The notes under the pieces are model-generated. The model was not told the origin of the DNA. It did no database searches and saw only the letters and a program-made list of their open reading frames with translations. The position numbers and the translations under genes are program-made. A stretch of 64,000 nt of DNA from Mesorhizobium amorphae CCNWGS0123. GTDB lineage: Bacteria; Pseudomonadota; Alphaproteobacteria; Rhizobiales; Rhizobiaceae. Location: assembly GCF_001686985.1 (NCBI RefSeq), contig NZ_CP015318.1:1238001-1302000 (forward strand). Reading direction: 5' to 3'. Each line of letters begins with the position of its first letter. Position 1 is the stretch's first letter. Positions 55,718-64,000 of the stretch are shown piece by piece.

Positions 55718-56716
55718 GTGGGCTCGCTGAAGATCGAGAATGTGAAGAAGGCTTTCGGGCCGGTCGAGGTGCTGAAGGGCATCAACCTCGAAGTGACGGA
55801 CGGCGAGTTCGTCGTCTTCGTCGGCCCGTCCGGCTGCGGCAAGTCGACCCTGCTCAGGGTCATCGCCGGGCTGGAGGATTCGACCTCGGGCCGTGTCGTG
55901 ATCGACGGCGAGGACGTATCCGTCACACCCCCGGCCAAGCGCGGCATCGCCATGGTGTTTCAGACCTATGCGCTCTACCCGCATCTGACGGTGAAGAACA
56001 ATATGGGTCTAGGGCTGAAGCAGGCCAGCACGCCGGCGGCCGAGATCGACCGCCGCATCGGCATTGCCTCCTCAATGCTGTCGCTGGAGCCCTATCTCGA
56101 AAGGCGGCCGGCCGAACTCTCCGGCGGCCAGCGCCAGCGCGTCGCCATCGGCCGCGCCGTGGTGCGTGAGCCCAAGCTGTTTCTCTTCGACGAGCCCTTG
56201 TCCAACCTCGACGCCGCGCTGCGCGTCAACACCCGGCTGGAAATCGCGCAACTGCATCGCCGGCTGAAGGCGACGATGATCTACGTCACACACGACCAGG
56301 TCGAAGCAATGACGCTGGCGGACAAGATCGTCGTGCTGAATGCCGGCAGGATCGAGCAAATCGGCGGCCCGATGGAGCTCTACAATTCGCCGGCAAATGA
56401 ATTCGTCGCCGGCTTCATCGGCTCGCCGAAGATGAATTTCATCGACGGCGCCCGTCTCGGCGAGACGGCAAAGACCATCGGTGTGCGACCCGAGCATCTG
56501 ACCGTCGATCTGAACTCCGGCGCCTGGAAAGGCACGGTGGTGCATGCCGAGCATCTCGGCGCCGACACCAATCTCTATCTCGACTGCGAAAAGGCCGGGC
56601 TGATCACGGTGCGCATCTTCGGCGTCTACAATGCCGAACCGGGTGCCACGCTTTACGCGACGCCGGACCCGGCGAAGACCTATCGGTTTGGGGCCGATGG
56701 GAAGGTGCTGAAGTAG
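55718..56716 (+). CDS. sugar ABC transporter ATP-binding protein
   Basis: 332-aa MalK-type ATPase with Walker [10 protein letters not shown], signature LSGGQRQR, Walker B LFLFDEP and switch VTHDQVEAM. The C-terminal TOBE region is about 90 residues, shorter than that of AglK. GTG start at 55718 with TAGGAA upstream. Last gene of the rightward amino-sugar operon, followed by a large inverted repeat. Confidence 0.92.
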   Translation: MGSLKIENVKKAFGPVEVLKGINLEVTDGEFVVFVGPSGCGKSTLLRVIAGLEDSTSGRVVIDGEDVSVTPPAKRGIAMVFQTYALYPHLTVKNNMGLGLKQASTPAAEIDRRIGIASSMLSLEPYLERRPAELSGGQRQRVAIGRAVVREPKLFLFDEPLSNLDAALRVNTRLEIAQLHRRLKATMIYVTHDQVEAMTLADKIVVLNAGRIEQIGGPMELYNSPANEFVAGFIGSPKMNFIDGARLGETAKTIGVRPEHLTVDLNSGAWKGTVVHAEHLGADTNLYLDCEKAGLITVRIFGVYNAEPGATLYATPDPAKTYRFGADGKVLK

Positions 56717-56735
56717 GCTGGCGTCAACGCTTGTT

Positions 56736-56924
56736 ACCTTCTCCCCTTGTGGGAGAAGGTGGATCGGCGCGCAGCGCCGAGACGGATGAGGGGTGTTCCA
56801 GCGGAGTGAGGCGTGAAAAGATCGAAGGATTCTAGGCGCTTACTTCTGCAAAGCCGCGATCCTTCCAACACCCCTCATCCGACCTCGCTTCGCGAGGCCA
56901 CCTTCTCCCACAAGGGGAGAAGGT
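56736..56924. repeat. large inverted repeat element (REP-like)
   Basis: Perfect 27-base outer arms at 56736-56762 and 56898-56924, core TTCTCCCCTTGTGGGAGAAG, each arm itself a hairpin. Inner arms CGGATGAGGGGTG and CACCCCTCATCCG flank about 75 bases of unique DNA. This is a motif I recognise as widely repeated in rhizobial intergenic regions. It lies between two convergent operons and can act as a two-way transcription stop. Confidence 0.85.
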
Positions 56925-56934
56925 AGAGCTGCCG

Positions 56935-57780
56935 CTACGCGTCTGCCTTGAACGTCTGCTTCTGCTGCCCCAGCCCTTCGATACCGAGCTCAACCACATC
57001 ACCCGCCTTCAAAAACACCGGCGGCTTCATGCCGAGGCCAACGCCGGGCGGCGTGCCGGTTGAGATGATGTCGCCGGGATGCAGCGACATGAACTGGCTG
57101 AGGTAGGAGACCAGATAGGCGACGCCGTAGACCATGGTCTTGGTTGAGCCATTCTGCATCGTCTTGCCGTTGACCGTCAGCCACATCTTGATGTTCTGCG
57201 GGTCGGCCACTTCGTCCTTGGTGACCAGCCAGGGGCCGATCGGACCGAACGTGTCGCAGGACTTGCCCTTGGTCCATTGGCCCTGCCGCTCGGCCTGGAA
57301 GGCGCGCTCGGACACGTCGTGCGAGACGCAATAGCCGGCAACATAGTCCAGCGCCTCGGCCTCGCTGACATATTTGGCGGCCTTGCCGATGACGACGCCG
57401 AGCTCGACTTCCCAGTCGGTTTTGACCGAGCCGCGCGGGATCAGCACATCGTCGTCGGGTCCAACGATGGCCGAGCTTGCCTTCATGAAGATGATCGGCT
57501 CCGGCGGCACGGTGGCGCCGGTCTCGGCGGCGTGGTCGGAATAGTTCAGCCCGATACAGATGAATTTGCCGGTGCCGGCGACGCAGGCGCCGATGCGTGG
57601 GCTACCGGAAACCGCCGGCAGTGATTTCGGGTCGAGCTTCGACAGCATGTCCAGCGAGGCCGGATGCAGCACCGTGCCGGCGATATCGGCGACATAAGCG
57701 GAGAGGTCGCGGATCGTCCCATCCGCATCGAGCAGGCCGGGACGTTCGCTCCCCACCTCGCCATAGCGCAGCAGTTTCAT
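56935..57780 (-). CDS. fumarylacetoacetate hydrolase-fold enzyme, possibly 2,4-diketo-3-deoxy-L-fuconate hydrolase
   Basis: 281-aa FAH-family hydrolase or lyase. Metal site residues occur in IFMKASSAIVGPDDDV, DWEVELGVVIGK and GTPPGVGLGM; the fold starts with the short domain MKLLRYGEVGSERPG. AGGAG precedes ATG 57780. The SDR gene just upstream resembles 2-keto-3-deoxy-L-fuconate dehydrogenases, and such an FAH enzyme performs the next cleavage to pyruvate and L-lactate. Other members hydrolyse ureidoglycolate or homoprotocatechuate intermediates. Confidence 0.85.
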   Translation of the reverse strand: MKLLRYGEVGSERPGLLDADGTIRDLSAYVADIAGTVLHPASLDMLSKLDPKSLPAVSGSPRIGACVAGTGKFICIGLNYSDHAAETGATVPPEPIIFMKASSAIVGPDDDVLIPRGSVKTDWEVELGVVIGKAAKYVSEAEALDYVAGYCVSHDVSERAFQAERQGQWTKGKSCDTFGPIGPWLVTKDEVADPQNIKMWLTVNGKTMQNGSTKTMVYGVAYLVSYLSQFMSLHPGDIISTGTPPGVGLGMKPPVFLKAGDVVELGIEGLGQQKQTFKADA

Positions 57781-57938
57781 GCAGTCTTTCTCCTGATTGC
57801 GGCCCGAGGCCTTTTGCAAACTTTCCGCCGAGGCGACGATATGGTTTTCAGAAACCGGGCGGAACGTACCGAATGGATCTGTCTCGGGGCAAGCGCGGAA
57901 GCCGCCCCAGATGCTTGGGGACCAGGTTTTTCAGACTG

Positions 57939-58670
57939 TCAGATCGACCAGCCACCGTCGATATTGTAGGCCTGCCCCGACGTATAGGTAGCGCCGGCGA
58001 GATAGACGGCGAGATCGGCAATTTCCTCCGGTGTGCCAAGACGGCCCATCGGCTGGCGGGCGATGAAGGCGGCACGGGCTGCCTCATAGTCGCCCTGCGC
58101 ATGCATACGGTCCTGTAGCGACGGGCTTTCGACGGTGCCGGGGCAGATGGCGTTGCAGCGTATGCCCTTGCCGACATAGTCGGCGGCGATCGCCTTGGTC
58201 AGGCCGATTACCGCAGCCTTGGTGACGCCATAGGCGAAGCGGTTAGGTACGCCTTTGCCGGCGCCGGCGACCGAAGACATGTTGACGATCGATCCGCCGC
58301 CACGCTCCAGCATTCCCGGCAGCACGGCGCGGATGGTGCGGATCATCGCGCGCACATTGAGGTTGAAGGCGAAGTCGAGATCGGCATCCGCCATTTCGAG
58401 GATCGAACCGGAATGGACGAAGCCGGCGCAATTGAACAGCACATCGACAGGGCCGATCTCGGCGAAGCCCGATTTCACCGCCTCGTCGTTCAGCACATCG
58501 AGCTTGCGGGTGTTGATCCCGCTTGTCTTGCCGAGCTCGGCCAGCAGCACATCGTTGATGTCGGTGGCGTGCACCACCGCACCCGCCTTTGCGAAGGCCA
58601 GCGCACTTGCCCGGCCGATGCCTTGCGCCGCTGCAGTGACGACAACCACCTTGCCCGCCAGATCCGCCAT
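57939..58670 (-). CDS. short-chain dehydrogenase, 2-keto-3-deoxy-L-fuconate dehydrogenase / BDH2-like
   Basis: 243-aa NAD-dependent SDR. Cofactor motif TAAAQGIGRASALAFAKAG, active site NMSSVAGAGKG with YGVTK tyrosine and lysine, and the closing TSGQAYNIDGGWSI. The combination DVLFNCAGFVHSG and IRCNAICPGTVESPSLQDRM is that of the BDH2/DHRS6 and bacterial L-fuconate dehydrogenase clade, distinct from general 3-oxoacyl reductases. It is separated from the FAH gene by 158 bases on the same strand. A fuconate or rhamnonate route is inferred; the earlier enzymes are not in the window. Confidence 0.85.
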   Translation of the reverse strand: MADLAGKVVVVTAAAQGIGRASALAFAKAGAVVHATDINDVLLAELGKTSGINTRKLDVLNDEAVKSGFAEIGPVDVLFNCAGFVHSGSILEMADADLDFAFNLNVRAMIRTIRAVLPGMLERGGGSIVNMSSVAGAGKGVPNRFAYGVTKAAVIGLTKAIAADYVGKGIRCNAICPGTVESPSLQDRMHAQGDYEAARAAFIARQPMGRLGTPEEIADLAVYLAGATYTSGQAYNIDGGWSI

Positions 58671-58858
58671 GCTGTTCTCCTCGACTGTCTATCGCCACCC
58701 GGATTTCTAGGGGCATTCGGCCAAGCTGCAATGTGCCAGGCAGGCACTATCGTGCCGCCTGTGCGGGTACTTACCTGCAGGCCAATTGTTTTTTCTCGTT
58801 AAAGAACATCCAATGACCCGTCAAGCCCGAACGTCGCTGCTGGACGCTCGGGGGACCG

Positions 58859-61228
58859 TCAGTCGCCGTAAGGCACCCAGACGTTCTTGACCTCGACGGC
58901 CCGGCGAAGGAAGGCGTCCCCCGCGGCTTCGCTCGAAGCCCAGTCGAGGCTGCGTCCATTGCCGGTCCAGACGCGCTTGAGGTTGCCGATCGAGTCGGCT
59001 TCGGCCTTCGCACAGGTCTCGGCATCGGCGAACACCCAGAGCCCGTCGACATCGTCATGCTTGGCCAGCACACCGGCAAGCTCGGCGCTGCGGCCGGTGA
59101 CGATGTTGATGGCGCCGGCCGGAACGTCGGAATATTCGATGACCTGATAGAGATCGGTGGCCAGCAGCGGATATTTTTCCGAAGGCACCGCCACCACCGT
59201 ATTGCCCATGGCGAGCGCCGGAGCAACCAGTGAGATCAGGCCGAGCAGGGGTGCCGCGTCGGCCGCGACGATGCCGACGACACCGACCGGTTCGTGCAGC
59301 GCCAAAGTCACAGCGCGGGCAGGCGGCTGGTGCACCCGGCCCTCGAACTTGTCGGCAAGCCCGGCATAGAGGAACAGCCGTTCGATCGACTGCTCCACCT
59401 CATCGCGCGCGGCTTTTGTCGCCACACCTGTGAGTTGGATAAGACGCGCAGCGAATTCATCGGCACGTCCGGACAGGTTTTCGGCCAGGTAATAGAGCAC
59501 TTGGGCACGGTTGTAGGCGGTCGCTTCCGGCCAGCCCTTGGCACCGCGGGCAGCCGAGACGGCGTCGCGAATATCCTTGCGGTTGCCGAGACCGACCTCG
59601 CCGGCAAGCTTGCCCTTGGCAGTGGCAATGCCGAGCGAATAATTGCCGTCCGGCCTGACCTGCTTGCCGCCGATGAACAGCTTTGCCGTGCGGTCGATCG
59701 CGTCGCCGTCCGATTGCTCGACAGGTTGAGCAGAAGACGTCGCTGGCTTGATCAGCGGGCCGAGCGGCAGTTTTGCCGTCAGGTACTCGAACATCCCTTC
59801 GCGCCCGCCTTCGCGGCCAAAGCCGCTTTCGCGGTAGCCGCCGAAGCCGCAGGCGGCATCGAACATGTTGGTGCCGTTGACCCAGACGACGCCGGCCTTC
59901 AGCTGCGGCGCGACATGCAAGGCGAGGTTGACGTTCTCGCTCCACACCGAGGCTGCGAGACCATAGCGGGTGTTGTTGGCGAGCTCGATCGCTTCCTCGG
60001 TGTTGCGGAAGGTCATGGTGGCCAGCACCGGGCCGAACACCTCCTCCTGCGCCAGGATATTAGCCGGCGAAACACCAGTCGCGAGCGTCGGCAGATGGTA
60101 ATAGCCGGAGGACGGCAATGCCGCGTCCGGCTGCCAGCAGGCGGCGCCCTGCTTTGCCCCTTCGGCGACCAGTCCCTTGACGCGTTCGAGCTGGGTCAAG
60201 TCGACGAGCGGGCCGATATCGGTGTTCTTGTCGAGCGGGCTGCCGACGCGCAGCCGGCCCATTCTGGTCTTGACCTTGGCGATCAAGGCATCGGCGACGC
60301 CTTCCTGCACCAGGAGCCGCGAGCCGGCGCAGCAGACCTGGCCCTGGTTGAACCAGATGCCGTCGACCAGACCCTCGACGGCGCTGTCGAGATCGGCGTC
60401 CTCGAAGACGACGAAGGCCGACTTGCCGCCAAGCTCCAGCGACAGTTTCTTTCCTGATCCGGCGGTGGCCTTCCTGATGATCTTGCCGACCTCGGACGAG
60501 CCGGTGAAGGCGATTTTCTGGATGCCCGGATGGTTGACGATGGCCGCACCAGCCTCCGGTCCGCCCTGGACGATGTTGACGACACCTTTCGGCACGCCGG
60601 CGCGTTCGCAGATTTCGGCGAACAGGATGGCGGTCAGCGGCGTGAACTCGGCCGGCTTCAGCACCACCGTGCAGCCGGCGGCGAGCGCCGGCGCGATCTT
60701 CCAGGCCAGCATCAGCAGCGGAAAATTCCACGGGATGATCTGGCCGACGACGCCGACGCCCTTGTGACCAGGAAAATCCTTGTCCAGCGCCTGCGCCCAG
60801 CCGGCATGGTGGATGAAATGGCGGATCGCCAACGGCACGTCGATGTCGCGGCTCTCGCGGATCGGCTTGCCATTGTCGATCGATTCCAGCACCGCGAACA
60901 GGCGCTGATGGCGCTGCATGGCGCGGCCGATCGCGTAGAGCACTTTGGCTCGGCTGTAGCCGGAGGAAGCGCTCCATTTTGGCAGTGCCTTGGCGGCGGC
61001 CGATACGGCCGCATCAATATCGGCAGCACCCGCATCGGACACCTTGGCCAGCAGCTTGCCGGATGCGGGGTCGCTGGTGTCGAAGGTCTTGCCGCTTGCC
61101 GCTGCTTTCCACTCGCCGATGAACAACGCCTTGCCGAAATCGCGCGCGGCTAGCCACGCATCCGCCTCATTGCGGGCCTCCGGCGCCGGGCCGTAATCCA
61201 TGGCGTGATAGCGTTCGAGAATGTTCAT
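58859..61228 (-). CDS. ALDH16-type aldehyde dehydrogenase (two ALDH domains)
   Basis: 789-aa protein, about 300 residues longer than a normal ALDH. The first domain (about 30-490) is complete: IPWNFPLLMLAWKIAP, glutamate E265 in LELGGKSA, and the catalytic cysteine at 299-300 in GQVCCAGSR. The second (about 510-789) has ALDH-like sequence (VQPP-type gap, GVVGIVAADAAPLLGL, AGAINIVTGRSAEL) but no catalytic cysteine or glutamate motif, the known state in bacterial ALDH16. Encoded 48 bases after deoC on the same strand, so oxidation of the acetaldehyde or glyceraldehyde-phosphate side of deoxyribose breakdown is plausible. Confidence 0.88.
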   Translation of the reverse strand: MNILERYHAMDYGPAPEARNEADAWLAARDFGKALFIGEWKAAASGKTFDTSDPASGKLLAKVSDAGAADIDAAVSAAAKALPKWSASSGYSRAKVLYAIGRAMQRHQRLFAVLESIDNGKPIRESRDIDVPLAIRHFIHHAGWAQALDKDFPGHKGVGVVGQIIPWNFPLLMLAWKIAPALAAGCTVVLKPAEFTPLTAILFAEICERAGVPKGVVNIVQGGPEAGAAIVNHPGIQKIAFTGSSEVGKIIRKATAGSGKKLSLELGGKSAFVVFEDADLDSAVEGLVDGIWFNQGQVCCAGSRLLVQEGVADALIAKVKTRMGRLRVGSPLDKNTDIGPLVDLTQLERVKGLVAEGAKQGAACWQPDAALPSSGYYHLPTLATGVSPANILAQEEVFGPVLATMTFRNTEEAIELANNTRYGLAASVWSENVNLALHVAPQLKAGVVWVNGTNMFDAACGFGGYRESGFGREGGREGMFEYLTAKLPLGPLIKPATSSAQPVEQSDGDAIDRTAKLFIGGKQVRPDGNYSLGIATAKGKLAGEVGLGNRKDIRDAVSAARGAKGWPEATAYNRAQVLYYLAENLSGRADEFAARLIQLTGVATKAARDEVEQSIERLFLYAGLADKFEGRVHQPPARAVTLALHEPVGVVGIVAADAAPLLGLISLVAPALAMGNTVVAVPSEKYPLLATDLYQVIEYSDVPAGAINIVTGRSAELAGVLAKHDDVDGLWVFADAETCAKAEADSIGNLKRVWTGNGRSLDWASSEAAGDAFLRRAVEVKNVWVPYGD

Positions 61229-61276
61229 TTGGGCGTCTCCGCTGGGAGGAGGTTTTGTGCGGGGCGGTGTAGCGCC

Positions 61277-62326
61277 TCAAGCCATCGCGTGGCGATGGTT
61301 GGCCGAGTAATGGCCGGTCAGATGGTGTTCGAGCTGGCGCTCAATGTCGGTCAGCAGGCTCGACGCGCCGAAGCGAAACAGGTCGGGTTCCAGCCATGGC
61401 CGGCCGAGCTCTTCCTTCATCAGCACCAGCCAGTCGAGCGACACCTTGGCGGTGGATATGCCGCCGGCCGGCTTGAAGCCGATGAGATAGCCGGTTTCCC
61501 CGAAATAGGCGCGGATGGCGCGCACCATGGCGAGGCCGACGGGCAGCGTCGCGTTGACGCTTTCCTTGCCGGTCGAGGTCTTGATGAAATCCGCGCCCGC
61601 CATCATCGCCACCATCGAGGCCAGCATGACGTTGCGCAGCGTGGCGAGGTCGCCGGTGCCGAGAATGACCTTGAGATGCGCATCGCCGCAGGCTTCGCGC
61701 ATCGAAACGATCTCGTTGTAGAGCTCCTGCCATTTCGCCCCGAAGACCAGACCGCGCGGGATGACAACGTCGATCTCGTCGGCGCCGTCGCGGACCGAAG
61801 CCTCGATCTCCTGCAGGCGCGTCGACAGCGGCGCGAGACCGTGCGGAAACGCGGTCGAGACGGCGGCGACATGGATGCCGGTGCCACGCACCGCATCGAC
61901 GGCGGTGGCGACGAAGGGATGATAGACGCAGACCGCCGCCGGGCGGATGGTCTCGCCCGCTATGCCCAGGCCTTCGACGATGTCGCGGCGGAACGGGTTG
62001 ATCGCCTTGGCGCAGAGCCGGCGCACGCGCTCCTCTGTGTCGTTGGAATTTAGTGTCGTCAGGTCCATGCAGGCGACGGCGCGCAGCAGCCAGGCGGCCT
62101 GGTTGTCGGCCTTGATCGAGCGCCGCTTGGTCAGGTTGGCGACGCGCCGCTCCAACGCCGAGCGGTTGACGCTGCGCACGGATTCCATGAAGCCGAGATC
62201 GAGCCGCATGCCGGGATTGCGGGCAATGGCGTGGTCCGGCAATACGGGCGTGTTGGCGGCGGCACGCGGCGGCAGCGGCGTGACCTTGGACGTGCCGGCA
62301 CCGGCCTCGCGGATTGTGCTGCTCAT
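61277..62326 (-). CDS. deoC: deoxyribose-phosphate aldolase
   Basis: 349-aa class I aldolase splitting deoxyribose 5-phosphate to acetaldehyde and glyceraldehyde 3-phosphate. The Schiff-base lysine lies in GADFIKTSTGKESVNATLPV and the second lysine in GFKPAGGIST; EIDVVIPRGLVFG is the conserved barrel strand. It has about 100 extra N-terminal residues compared with E. coli DeoC, as in the longer clade found in rhizobia and animals. ATG 62326 is preferred (AAAGGG at good spacing); ATG 62341 is possible. A perfect palindrome lies about 110 bases upstream. Confidence 0.9.
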   Translation of the reverse strand: MSSTIREAGAGTSKVTPLPPRAAANTPVLPDHAIARNPGMRLDLGFMESVRSVNRSALERRVANLTKRRSIKADNQAAWLLRAVACMDLTTLNSNDTEERVRRLCAKAINPFRRDIVEGLGIAGETIRPAAVCVYHPFVATAVDAVRGTGIHVAAVSTAFPHGLAPLSTRLQEIEASVRDGADEIDVVIPRGLVFGAKWQELYNEIVSMREACGDAHLKVILGTGDLATLRNVMLASMVAMMAGADFIKTSTGKESVNATLPVGLAMVRAIRAYFGETGYLIGFKPAGGISTAKVSLDWLVLMKEELGRPWLEPDLFRFGASSLLTDIERQLEHHLTGHYSANHRHAMA

Positions 62327-62432
62327 CTCCTGCCCTTTCATTCAGCGGCGTGCGCCGAAGATAGCCCGCGAAGTCGTACTTCACGAGTCTTTCAATGGCT
62401 CATAGCGGAAAAAGGCCACGAAAGCAGCAGGC

Positions 62433-62452
62433 TTTTGACCGTACGGTCAAAA
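62433..62452. promoter_or_regulatory. perfect 20-bp palindrome, TetR-type operator candidate
   Basis: TTTTGACCGTACGGTCAAAA, perfectly self-complementary, in the gap between fpr (stop at 62479) and deoC (start at 62326). TGACCGTACGGTCA is a very typical TetR-family operator form. It most likely controls deoC and the ALDH16 gene. No TetR gene is in the window. Confidence 0.65.
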
Positions 62453-62478
62453 TTTGATTTTGGAACGAAGGGGTCTGC

Positions 62479-63306
62479 TCAACCCACGAAGGCGCGCTCG
62501 ACAACGAAGGTCGCGGGATGGCTCAGCGAGCCTTCCTCGAAGCCCAGGCTTTCGGCGAGTTCCTTGACGTCCTTCAGCATGTGCATCGAGCCGCAGATCA
62601 TGATGCGGTCGGTCTCGGGATTGAGCTTGTCGATGCCAAGGTCGCTATAGAACTTACCCGAGCCGATCAGCGCGGTGATGCGGCCCATGCGATCAGACTC
62701 TTCGCGCGTCGTCGAATTGTAGAGGGTGACGCGGCCGCCGGTCAGTTCGCCAATCAACGGGTCGTTCTCGAGTGCTGCCACCAGTTCCTGGCCGTAGGTG
62801 AGCTCGGCATTGTCGCGGCAGGTGTGGGTCAGGATGACCTGGTCGAATTTTTCGTAGGTGTCGGGATCGCGCAGCAGGCTGGCGAAGGGCGCGATGCCGG
62901 TGCCGGTCGAGATCATGAACAGGCGCTTGGCCGGGGTCAGCGCGTCGAGCACCAGCGTGCCGGTCGACTTCTGGCGCATGATGACGGTGTCGCCGACCTC
63001 GATCTTCTGTAGCTCGGAGGTCAGCGGGCCGTCCGGCACCTTGATCGAGAAGAATTCGAGTTCGTCGTCCCAGGACGGGCTGGCGACCGAATAGGCGCGG
63101 TACACCGGCTTCTCGGCATTGGGCAGGCCGATCATGACGAACTCGCCGGAGCGGAAGCGCAGCGACTGCGGCCGGGTGATGCGGAACGAGAACAGGCGGT
63201 CGGTGTAATGCTTCACCGAGACGACCGTTTCGGCATAGACATTGGCCGGTATAGGAAACGGCAGCGGCCGTGCGCCAGCGGTGTTGAACGCGGATGTGGT
63301 GTTCAT
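62479..63306 (-). CDS. fpr: ferredoxin/flavodoxin-NADP+ reductase
   Basis: 275-aa flavoprotein exchanging electrons between NADPH and ferredoxin or flavodoxin. FAD motif YRAYSVASPSWDDELEF, NADP motif ISTGTGIAPFASLLRD, and CGSMHMLKDVKEL; ends in FVVERAFVG as bacterial Fpr proteins do. The frame opens at 63627 but ATG 63306 has GGAAGG upstream and matches the family start. Divergent from the hydantoinase gene. Confidence 0.92.
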   Translation of the reverse strand: MNTTSAFNTAGARPLPFPIPANVYAETVVSVKHYTDRLFSFRITRPQSLRFRSGEFVMIGLPNAEKPVYRAYSVASPSWDDELEFFSIKVPDGPLTSELQKIEVGDTVIMRQKSTGTLVLDALTPAKRLFMISTGTGIAPFASLLRDPDTYEKFDQVILTHTCRDNAELTYGQELVAALENDPLIGELTGGRVTLYNSTTREESDRMGRITALIGSGKFYSDLGIDKLNPETDRIMICGSMHMLKDVKELAESLGFEEGSLSHPATFVVERAFVG

Positions 63307-63421
63307 CAAACCTAACCTTCCAGGACGCCGGCGCCAAACTCTCTCGTGCGCGCCCGAACCAGTCAGGTTTCGGCGTGCCCTTTGCACACTGCGAAGCGGT
63401 AAGCTCTTGTGTCCCGAATTT

Positions 63422-63435
63422 ATTAGTATACAAAT
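63422..63435. promoter_or_regulatory. AT-rich promoter/operator region with GTATAC palindrome
   Basis: ATTAGTATACAAAT inside a short AT-rich stretch (63417-63440) between the divergent fpr and hydantoinase genes. The GTATAC centre with TTGTATAC on the minus strand resembles sites of FadR-type GntR regulators, and TATACT could serve as a -10 box for fpr. Confidence 0.4.
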
Positions 63436-63516
63436 GATATTTGCGTCAAGAGACCAGCGTAAAACACCTTTCCAAACTGAGACATATCCGTAGTCCGCGC
63501 ATTTCGGGTTTCGACA

Positions 63517-64000
63517 ATGAAAGAGAATTTTTCGGCGTTGCCGGGCAATGTCGTCGCCGGCATCGATGTTGGCGGAACCTTTACCGACCTGCTTCTGATC
63601 GACGGCAAGGACGGTGGCCGGGTGCATATCGCCAAGACCCCGACCACAGTCGACAACCAGGCCTTCGGCGTGGTTTCAGCGCTTGGCGCCACCGGATTTC
63701 CCATCGACGGCATCGACCTCATCGTGCACGGCACCACCACCACCACCAACGCCGTGCTGGAGCGCCGGTTGGCCAAAACCGGCATGATCACCACGCGCGG
63801 CTTTCGCGACGTGATCGAGCTGGGCCGCCGCACGCGGCCGCAGCCCTATGGCATGACAGGAACGTTCGTGCCGGTCATTCCGCGTAATCTCAGGCTCGAA
63901 GTGTCGGAGCGGGTCGAGGCCTCTGGCGCGGTCCGCGTTCCGCTCGACGAAGCCGAGATGCGCACGGCTGTCTCACAGCTGATCGACGCCGGCTGCGAAT
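63517..64000 (+). CDS. hydantoinase A / 5-oxoprolinase family protein, 3' truncated by window edge
   Basis: First 161 codons of an ATP-dependent hydantoinase/oxoprolinase A subunit, normally about 680-700 aa. The ASKHA-type start VVAGIDVGGTFTDLLLIDG and the motif IVHGTTTTTNAVLERRLAKT are diagnostic, followed by TTRGFRDVIELGRR. The frame stays open to base 64000. A B subunit gene would be expected just beyond the window. Start ATG 63517 lacks a strong ribosome-binding site but is the only start giving the conserved N-terminus. Confidence 0.88.
   Translation, partial: MKENFSALPGNVVAGIDVGGTFTDLLLIDGKDGGRVHIAKTPTTVDNQAFGVVSALGATGFPIDGIDLIVHGTTTTTNAVLERRLAKTGMITTRGFRDVIELGRRTRPQPYGMTGTFVPVIPRNLRLEVSERVEASGAVRVPLDEAEMRTAVSQLIDAGCE

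Noticed and set aside
56736..56924. Insertion sequence ends
   Set aside because: Perfect inverted arms suggested an IS, but only about 135 bases lie between them and there is no transposase frame or target duplication.

Overview
The window reads as a chromosomal segment of a Mesorhizobium-like member of the Rhizobiales. Support: GC-rich coding sequence; an agl alpha-glucoside operon of the Sinorhizobium/Mesorhizobium type; three tandem small secreted proteins of the kind grouped as DUF680, which I recall as essentially confined to Mesorhizobium; several copies of rhizobial intergenic palindromic repeats; and many ABC-fed sugar and betaine catabolic operons. I see no rRNA, tRNA, insertion sequence, prophage or CRISPR array. 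Species was not tested by any search.

Layout. 1-4.8 kb: 3' part of an alpha-glucoside uptake operon (aglF partial, aglG, aglA, aglK). 4.8-5.8 kb: rhizobial repeat, two-way terminator, three DUF680-like genes on the minus strand. 6.3-9.0 kb: cobalamin riboswitch followed by a Rieske glycine betaine demethylase pair (gbcA, gbcB). 9.0-15.1 kb, minus strand: a molybdopterin oxidoreductase with an FAD reductase, a Do-type protease, a metallo-beta-lactamase-fold hydrolase with a PPi-type phosphofructokinase, and an L,D-transpeptidase lipoprotein. 15.3-20.2 kb: LysE exporter, a beta-helical autotransporter, a TTC38-like TPR protein. 20.3-23.6 kb: xylB and xylA with an inverted SnoaL-like gene between them.

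24.0-32.9 kb: a carnitine / gamma-butyrobetaine locus with a GlxA-type regulator, BKACE enzyme, HD-domain putative diiron oxygenase, L-carnitine dehydrogenase, CaiA-like acyl-CoA dehydrogenase, NDP-forming acyl-CoA ligase, CaiD and an esterase. Its predicted end product, glycine betaine, is the substrate of gbcAB at 6.6-9.0 kb. 33.3-41.2 kb: three large secreted proteins of unknown function: a beta-propeller-like protein, a 1278-aa protein with four DUF11-like domains and a cysteine-rich repeat tail, and a third with another cysteine-repeat tail. This is the least explained part of the window.

41.4-45.9 kb: rpe, a FadR-type GntR regulator with malonyl-CoA synthetase (matB), and an L-2-hydroxyglutarate oxidase-like gene. 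45.9-56.7 kb: divergent amino-sugar regulon; leftward nagK, nagR, SIS-domain deaminase, nagA and a small gene; rightward murQ, an ABC sugar transporter and a Gfo/Idh dehydrogenase. An almost identical 18-bp direct-repeat site lies at both promoters. 56.7-64 kb: large inverted repeat, FAH-fold hydrolase and SDR (L-fuconate-type pathway), ALDH16-type double aldehyde dehydrogenase with deoC under a perfect 20-bp palindrome, ferredoxin/flavodoxin-NADP reductase, and the 5' end of a hydantoinase/oxoprolinase gene running off the window.
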